From assembly GCA_019421385.1 (NCBI GenBank), contig JAHZFK010000066.1, forward strand, positions 1 to 8,951: a stretch of DNA of 8,951 nucleotides. Reading direction: 5' to 3'. Below, piece after piece: positions 5,668 to 8,951 of this stretch. The position numbers were made by a program, and so were the translations under genes. Below the pieces are notes generated by a model. That model had not been told where the DNA came from. It searched no databases and was given only the letters and a program-made list of their open reading frames with translations. The DNA comes from Clostridiales bacterium (GTDB lineage Bacteria > Bacillota > Clostridia > Oscillospirales > Butyricicoccaceae). Each line of letters starts with the position of its first letter. Within the stretch, counting starts at the first letter, position 1.

Positions 5668-5717
5668 ATAGGAAGAATTCAGCTTAGGCTAATTTGTTTG
5701 TGGAAAGGAAGTTTACT

Positions 5718-6686
5718 ATGCCATTAGTTACTACTACCGAAATGTTTAAGAAGGCCTATGAGGGCGGTTATGCTGTCGGTGCCTTCAACGTAAACAACAT
5801 GGAAATCGTACAGGGCATCACCGAGGCTTGCCAGGAGCAGAAGGCTCCGGTTGTGCTGCAGGTTTCCAAGGGCGCGCGCGCTTACGCTAACCACACCTAT
5901 CTGGTAAAGATGGTTGAAGCGGCTGTCAAGGAGTGCCCGGATGTTCCGATTGCGCTGCACCTGGACCATGGCCCGGACTTTGAGACCTGCAAGTCCTGCA
6001 TCGACGGCGGCTTTACCTCTGTTATGATCGACTGCTCGAGCAAGCCGTTCGACGAGAACGTTGAGATCACCAAGAAGGTCGTTGAGTACGCACACGCGCA
6101 CGGCGTTGTTGTTGAGGCTGAGCTGGGCACGCTGGCTGGTGTAGAGGACGACGTTCAGGTTTCTGCTGAGGATTCCTCCTACACCCATCCGGAAGAGGTT
6201 GAGGAGTTCGTAACCCGCACCGGCTGTGACTCGCTGGCAATTGCTATCGGCACCTCGCACGGCGCTTACAAGTTCACTCCCGAGCAGTGCACCCGCAACG
6301 AGCAGGGCATTCTGGTTCCGCCTCCGCTGCGCTTCGACGTTCTGGAGGAAGTTTCCAAGCGTCTGCCGGGCTTCCCGATCGTACTGCACGGTTCTTCTTC
6401 GGTTCCGCAGAACTTTGTTGACATTATCAACGCGCACGGTGGTAAGATGCCTGATGCTATCGGCATTCCGGAGGAAGAGCTGCGCAAGGCTGCTTCGATG
6501 TCTGTCTGCAAGATCAACATCGACTCCGATATCCGTCTGGCTATCACCGCTACCATCCGTGAGTACTTCGACGAGCATCCGGATCACTTCGATCCCCGTC
6601 AGTACCTCAAGCCCGCTCGTCAGGCTGTTAAGGACATGGTTACGCATAAGCTCGTCCATGTGCTCGGCTGCAACGGCAAGGCATAA
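5718..6686 (+). CDS. fba: Class II fructose-1,6-bisphosphate aldolase
   Basis: This 322-residue zinc-dependent aldolase splits fructose-1,6-bisphosphate into dihydroxyacetone phosphate and glyceraldehyde-3-phosphate. Seen motifs: GAFNVNNME (21-29), ALHLDHG (79-85) with catalytic Asp83 and zinc ligand His84, VEAELGTLAG (132-141), GTSHGAYKF (178-186) with zinc ligand His181, LHGSSSVP (223-230) with zinc ligand His224, and the phosphate-binding region KINIDSD (265-271). The start is ATG at 5718, preceded by GGAAAGGAAG (5702-5711). An in-frame TTG at 5694 is rejected because it lies upstream of that ribosome binding site. The gene is monocistronic: it has its own promoter and a strong terminator. 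It is divergent from pfp, which makes its substrate. Codon bias is strong, as expected for an abundant glycolytic enzyme. Confidence 0.96.
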   Translation: MPLVTTTEMFKKAYEGGYAVGAFNVNNMEIVQGITEACQEQKAPVVLQVSKGARAYANHTYLVKMVEAAVKECPDVPIALHLDHGPDFETCKSCIDGGFTSVMIDCSSKPFDENVEITKKVVEYAHAHGVVVEAELGTLAGVEDDVQVSAEDSSYTHPEEVEEFVTRTGCDSLAIAIGTSHGAYKFTPEQCTRNEQGILVPPPLRFDVLEEVSKRLPGFPIVLHGSSSVPQNFVDIINAHGGKMPDAIGIPEEELRKAASMSVCKINIDSDIRLAITATIREYFDEHPDHFDPRQYLKPARQAVKDMVTHKLVHVLGCNGKA

Positions 6687-6710
6687 GAAGTTTCATATTT
6701 TGAAGCAGAG

Positions 6711-6745
6711 CGAACCGCATCCTTCGGGATGCGGTTTGTTTTTTT
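6711..6745 (+). terminator. Strong terminator of fba
   Basis: A perfect 10-bp stem (AACCGCATCC at 6713-6722 with GGATGCGGTT at 6727-6736), extended by a G-T wobble and a C-G pair, is closed by a TTCG tetraloop and followed by seven T residues (6739-6745). It begins about 25 bp after the fba stop and separates fba from the yerC operon. Confidence 0.95.
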
Positions 6746-6788
6746 CATAAGAAGGTCATAAGATTCGCCGTCATATTGGTTTTCGTAC

Positions 6789-6817
6789 TTCACATTATAA
6801 AAGTGCTGTGTTATAAT
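6789..6817 (+). promoter_or_regulatory. Sigma-A promoter of the yerC operon
   Basis: -35 TTCACA (6789-6794), a 17-bp spacer, and a perfect -10 TATAAT (6812-6817) with an upstream TGT (extended -10). Transcription would start near 6824, about 36 nt before the TTG start of yerC. An inverted repeat, ATTATAA (6794-6800) and TTATAAT (6811-6817), spans the spacer and -10 and might be an operator, although A/T-rich promoter sequence can produce this by chance. Confidence 0.75.
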
Positions 6818-6859
6818 ACAGATAACGGAACTGGAATTTGAATGTAGGAGGGATATGTC

Positions 6860-7156
6860 TTGAATCGAAAACTGAAAGATGAAGATATGGACATCTTGTT
6901 TCGAGGAATCCTGAAGCTCAAGACGGTGGAAGACTGTTATGACTTCTTCGAGGATTTGTGTACCATCGCCGAGCTGCGTGCAATGGTGCAACGCTTCCAG
7001 GTGGCTCGTATGCTGGATGAAGGACGGATTTACAGCGATATCGTACAGGAAACCGGTGCTTCGACTGCGACGATCAGCCGGGTCAATAAGTGTCTGGTGT
7101 ATGGATCGGACGGATATCGCAAAATGCTGGACCGCTTGAAGGAAGACGATGAATAG
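6860..7156 (+). CDS. yerC: YerC/YecD-family TrpR-like DNA-binding protein
   Basis: This 98-residue protein belongs to the small YerC/YecD family related to the Trp repressor. It is almost entirely helical. The family-typical stretch FFEDLCTIAELRAMVQRFQVARML (29-52) is followed by a helix-turn-helix at about 59-80 (SDIVQETGASTATISRVNKCL). It is expected to bind DNA as a dimer; the targets and any ligand are unknown to me, and the full TrpR tryptophan pocket should not be assumed. The start is TTG at 6860-6862, 8 nt after AGGAGG (6846-6851). The nearby ATG (6855) reads ATG-TCT-TGA and is too close to the ribosome binding site. The end overlaps the methyltransferase start by 8 bp (ATGAATAG), implying co-translation. 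Its own promoter and the dyad in it make autoregulation possible but unproven. Confidence 0.87.
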   Translation: MNRKLKDEDMDILFRGILKLKTVEDCYDFFEDLCTIAELRAMVQRFQVARMLDEGRIYSDIVQETGASTATISRVNKCLVYGSDGYRKMLDRLKEDDE

Positions 7157-7889
7157 TTATCAGACCCTGTCGGCATACTATGACCGCTTTACGGATGATG
7201 TGGGCTATGCGCAGTGGGCAGAGTTCTTCGTTGAGCTGTTTGCGCGCGAGGGGATAGAGCCGAAGCTCATTCTCGATTTGGCGTGTGGGACAGGCAGCCT
7301 GACGCGGCTGCTGGCCCAGCGTGGCTATGATATGATCGGCGTGGATGCTTCGCCGGAGATGTTGATGCAGGCGATGCAGAATACGTATGACTGTGAGCCG
7401 CGCCCTCTGTTCCTCAACCAGCGCATGGAGCAGCTTGATTTGTATGGCACGGTAGACGTATGCCTGTGCTGTCTGGACAGCGTAAACTATGTGACGGAGC
7501 CATCTGTGCTGCAACAGGCGTTTGAGCGTGTGCATCTGTTTCTTGAGCCAAAAACCGGCTTGTTTGTGTTTGACATCAACACGCCGGAAAAGTTCGCGCG
7601 TATCGACGGCAACAGCTATGTGCGCGAGGATGAGGATGTATTCTGCGTTTGGCAGGCTGCAGTCGAGGATGGGCTGTGTGCCTATCAGTTCGATATCTTC
7701 GAACGGGATGGCGACGTATGGAGACGCGCGCAGGAGACGCATGAGGAACGCGTATATACGATTGAGGAACTGACGGTCATGCTGGAAAAGGCCGGCTTTT
7801 CTGAAATCAAAACTTATGGAGATCAATCTTTTTCGCCGGTACAGGGTGGAGAGGATCGAGTCTATATTACCGCACGAAAGAGAGATTAA
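7149..7889 (+). CDS. Class I SAM-dependent methyltransferase, YqeM-like
   Basis: This 246-residue protein has a class I (Rossmann-fold) methyltransferase domain. The SAM-binding motif I, ILDLACGTGS (41-50), is followed by the acidic residue of motif II, Asp66 in IGVDASPEML, and by a motif IV-like segment DVCLCCLDSVNYV (103-115). The C-terminal part ends with EERVYTIEELTVMLEKAGFSEIKTYGD, typical of small-molecule methyltransferases of this type. Overall length and the N-terminal pattern (ASYYDRFTDDVGYAQWAEFF-like) resemble Bacillus YqeM, whose substrate is not established. The ATG is embedded in the end of yerC, with GAAGGAAG (7138-7145) just upstream, and hslO follows 6 bp after the stop, so all three genes look co-transcribed. 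The substrate cannot be read from the sequence. Confidence 0.86.
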   Translation: MNSYQTLSAYYDRFTDDVGYAQWAEFFVELFAREGIEPKLILDLACGTGSLTRLLAQRGYDMIGVDASPEMLMQAMQNTYDCEPRPLFLNQRMEQLDLYGTVDVCLCCLDSVNYVTEPSVLQQAFERVHLFLEPKTGLFVFDINTPEKFARIDGNSYVREDEDVFCVWQAAVEDGLCAYQFDIFERDGDVWRRAQETHEERVYTIEELTVMLEKAGFSEIKTYGDQSFSPVQGGEDRVYITARKRD

Positions 7890-7895
7890 ACAAAT

Positions 7896-8777
7896 ATGAG
7901 CGATATTTTACTTCGCGCAATTGCCCGCGATGCGGGCATTCAGATTTCCGCTGCTGTAACGACCGGATTGGTGGAGCGCGCGCGGGAGATTCATGATACC
8001 ACACCTGTGGCGACCGCAGCACTCGGACGTACTCTGACGGCTACGGCAATCATGGGCAGCCAGCTCAAGACCGATGACGGCTCGGTTACCGTACAGGTGA
8101 AAGGCAACGGCCCGCTGGGGACAATTGTATGTGTTGGTGATTCGGATGGCTGGGTGCGCGGTTATCTGCAAAATCCCGGCTGTGAACTGCCGCTGCGTGC
8201 GGATGGCAAGCTGGACGTGGGCGGCGGCGTAGGCCGCGGTTATTTGATGGTCATTAAGGATATTGGCCTGAAAGACCCGATCACCGGCACCGTTGCGCTG
8301 GTCAATGGCGAAATTGCCGAGGATTTGACGCGTTACTTTGCGGAAAGCGAACAGATTCCGTCTGCGTGTGCGCTGGGTGTGCTAGTGGATACCGATCGGT
8401 CGGTCAAATGTGCCGGAGGATGGCTGGTACAGCTGATGCCGGGCGTTAAGGATGCGGATATTGACCGTCTGGAAGCCAATCTGGCGAAAATTGAGCCGAT
8501 GACCACCATGCTGGACAAGGGCATGACGCTTGAGCAAATCGTACAGACCGTGTTGGACGGTTTTGCAGTGGACTTTTTGCAGACCGACACCATCGGCTAT
8601 TGCTGTGCATGCAGCCGGGATAAGGTGGAGCGCGCACTGATCAGCATGGGAAAAGATGAATTATCCAAGATGGCGGCAGAACAGGAAAAAAGTGAGGTAA
8701 CCTGCCAGTTTTGTGATAAAGTCTACACTTTTTCGAGGGCAGAGTTGCAGCAGCTTTTGGCTCATGCAGAAAAATAA
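7896..8777 (+). CDS. hslO: Hsp33 redox-regulated chaperone
   Basis: This 293-residue cytoplasmic holdase chaperone is inactive while its four cysteines bind zinc and is switched on by oxidative or bleach-type stress. The zinc/redox motif is complete: CxC at C237/C239 and CxxC at C270/C273, separated by 30 residues, in the C-terminal domain. The N-terminal substrate-binding domain shows family blocks such as TATAIMGSQLKTDDG (48-62), VQVKGNGPLG (66-75) and the glycine-rich LDVGGGVGRGYLMV (106-119). Length is typical. An extra Cys236 precedes the CxC. The gene follows the methyltransferase by 6 bp, with only a weak purine-rich ribosome binding site (AAAGAGAG), suggesting expression from the yerC promoter. 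No hairpin terminator is visible after it; only A-rich DNA lies before the tRNA promoter. Confidence 0.96.
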   Translation: MSDILLRAIARDAGIQISAAVTTGLVERAREIHDTTPVATAALGRTLTATAIMGSQLKTDDGSVTVQVKGNGPLGTIVCVGDSDGWVRGYLQNPGCELPLRADGKLDVGGGVGRGYLMVIKDIGLKDPITGTVALVNGEIAEDLTRYFAESEQIPSACALGVLVDTDRSVKCAGGWLVQLMPGVKDADIDRLEANLAKIEPMTTMLDKGMTLEQIVQTVLDGFAVDFLQTDTIGYCCACSRDKVERALISMGKDELSKMAAEQEKSEVTCQFCDKVYTFSRAELQQLLAHAEK

Positions 8778-8809
8778 AAAAATCTCGTAAAAAAATCTTG
8801 AAAAAAGTG
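8776..8809 (+). promoter_or_regulatory. A-tract, UP-element-like region upstream of tRNA-Asp
   Basis: Three A-tracts (8776-8782, 8789-8795, 8801-8806) are spaced about 12-13 bp apart directly upstream of the -35. The last one with its flank, AAAAAAGTG (8801-8809), fits the proximal UP-element consensus AAAAAARNR, shifted about 2 bp towards the promoter. AAAAAAATCT is directly repeated at 8776-8785 and 8789-8798. Contact with the RNA polymerase alpha subunit is inferred. Confidence 0.5.
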
Positions 8810-8838
8810 TTGACATTTTCCTAATGTTTCGATATAAT
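8810..8838 (+). promoter_or_regulatory. Perfect-consensus sigma-A promoter of tRNA-Asp
   Basis: -35 TTGACA (8810-8815), exactly 17 bp, -10 TATAAT (8833-8838). All 12 hexamer bases match the consensus. Transcription would begin near 8845, about 30 nt before the mature tRNA. Confidence 0.92.
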
Positions 8839-8844
8839 AAATCT

Positions 8845-8867
8845 CGCCGCTGATGATTACGGCGGCG
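8845..8867 (+). other. GC hairpin in the 5' leader of the tRNA-Asp precursor
   Basis: A perfect 6-bp stem, CGCCGC (8845-8850) with GCGGCG (8862-8867), with an 11-nt loop, lies between the predicted transcription start and the tRNA 5' end. A GGC repeat (8861-8870) allows register shifts. It may shape the precursor for RNase P processing; no T tract follows, so it is not a terminator. Confidence 0.4.
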
Positions 8868-8874
8868 GCGATTC

Positions 8875-8951
8875 GGCCCGGTAGCTCAGTTGGTTAGAGC
8901 GCCAGCCTGTCACGCTGGAGGCCGTGGGTTCAAGTCCCATCCGGGTCGCCA
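8875..8951 (+). tRNA. tRNA-Asp (anticodon GTC)
   Basis: A complete 77-nt cloverleaf including encoded CCA. The acceptor stem GGCCCGG pairs with CCGGGTC (one G-T at 2:71). The D arm is GCTC...GAGC, the anticodon stem CCAGC/GCTGG with loop CTGTCAC, and the T arm GTGGG/CCCAT with loop TTCAAGT. The anticodon GTC is at 8909-8911, reading GAC and GAU. The discriminator base is G, as expected for tRNA-Asp. The gene ends at the last base of the window, so I cannot say whether further tRNAs follow. Confidence 0.98.

Noticed and set aside
5694..5717. TTG at 5694 as the fba start (eight extra residues)
   Set aside because: It lies upstream of the clear GGAAAGGAAG ribosome binding site, and the family normally begins at the MPLVTT-type N-terminus.
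5470..5717. Riboswitch or small RNA in the pfp-fba intergenic region
   Set aside because: Predicted leaders are only about 45-50 nt and show no aptamer-like fold or terminator; the notable dyad lies upstream of the transcription start.
5724..6659. 311-codon open frame antisense to fba
   Set aside because: This is the same shadow effect: biased codons in fba leave the reverse frame free of stops. No ribosome binding site or family motif is evident.
7083..7826. 247-codon open frame antisense to the methyltransferase gene
   Set aside because: It overlaps two well-supported genes, has no motif, and has no ribosome binding site or promoter.
1..8951. Mobile elements, CRISPR arrays, phage or defence genes
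   Set aside because: I saw no terminal repeats, transposase or integrase motifs, or spaced direct repeats. All long genes are accounted for by housekeeping or regulatory families.

Overview
This window looks like chromosome from a Gram-positive, low-to-mid GC anaerobe of the class Clostridia, probably the Oscillospirales/Butyricicoccus-Agathobaculum area. The lineage is my inference. It rests on a pyrophosphate-type phosphofructokinase, a YerC/TrpR-like regulator, an ECF sigma factor paired with a DUF4179-like membrane protein, strong AGGAGG ribosome binding sites, sigma-A promoters with TGn extensions, and a tRNA gene with encoded CCA. Nothing looks mobile: there are no IS elements, phage genes or CRISPR arrays.

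Left half, minus strand (reading right to left from 5469): pfp (PPi-dependent phosphofructokinase), its terminator, a five-helix membrane protein of unknown role, a very clear terminator with a T7 tail, an ECF sigma factor overlapping its DUF4179-like anti-sigma candidate by 8 bp, another terminator, then rarA with its own promoter. A near-consensus Gram-positive LexA box sits between the -35 and -10 of that rarA promoter. At the far left, a rightward terminator marks the end of a transcript entering from outside the window and converging on rarA.

Middle: pfp and fba (class II fructose-bisphosphate aldolase) are divergent across a 248-bp intergenic region with a sigma-A-like promoter for each. 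The two enzymes catalyse consecutive glycolytic steps (fructose-6-P to fructose-1,6-P2 to triose phosphates). An interrupted inverted repeat covers the fba -35, and a related element lies at the pfp promoter, so shared control is plausible.

Right half, plus strand: after a strong UUCG-loop terminator behind fba comes an apparent three-gene operon of yerC (TTG start), a SAM-dependent methyltransferase (8-bp overlap) and hslO (Hsp33 redox chaperone, 6-bp gap). The window ends exactly at the CCA of a tRNA-Asp(GTC) gene. That gene has a perfect TTGACA-17-TATAAT promoter preceded by A-tracts resembling an UP element.

Most of the region is housekeeping. The points most worth a second look are the LexA box on rarA, the dyad in the pfp-fba divergent promoter region, the promoter-less membrane gene behind the pfp terminator, and the unclassified sigma/anti-sigma pair. 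I did not find a convincing novel multi-gene system.
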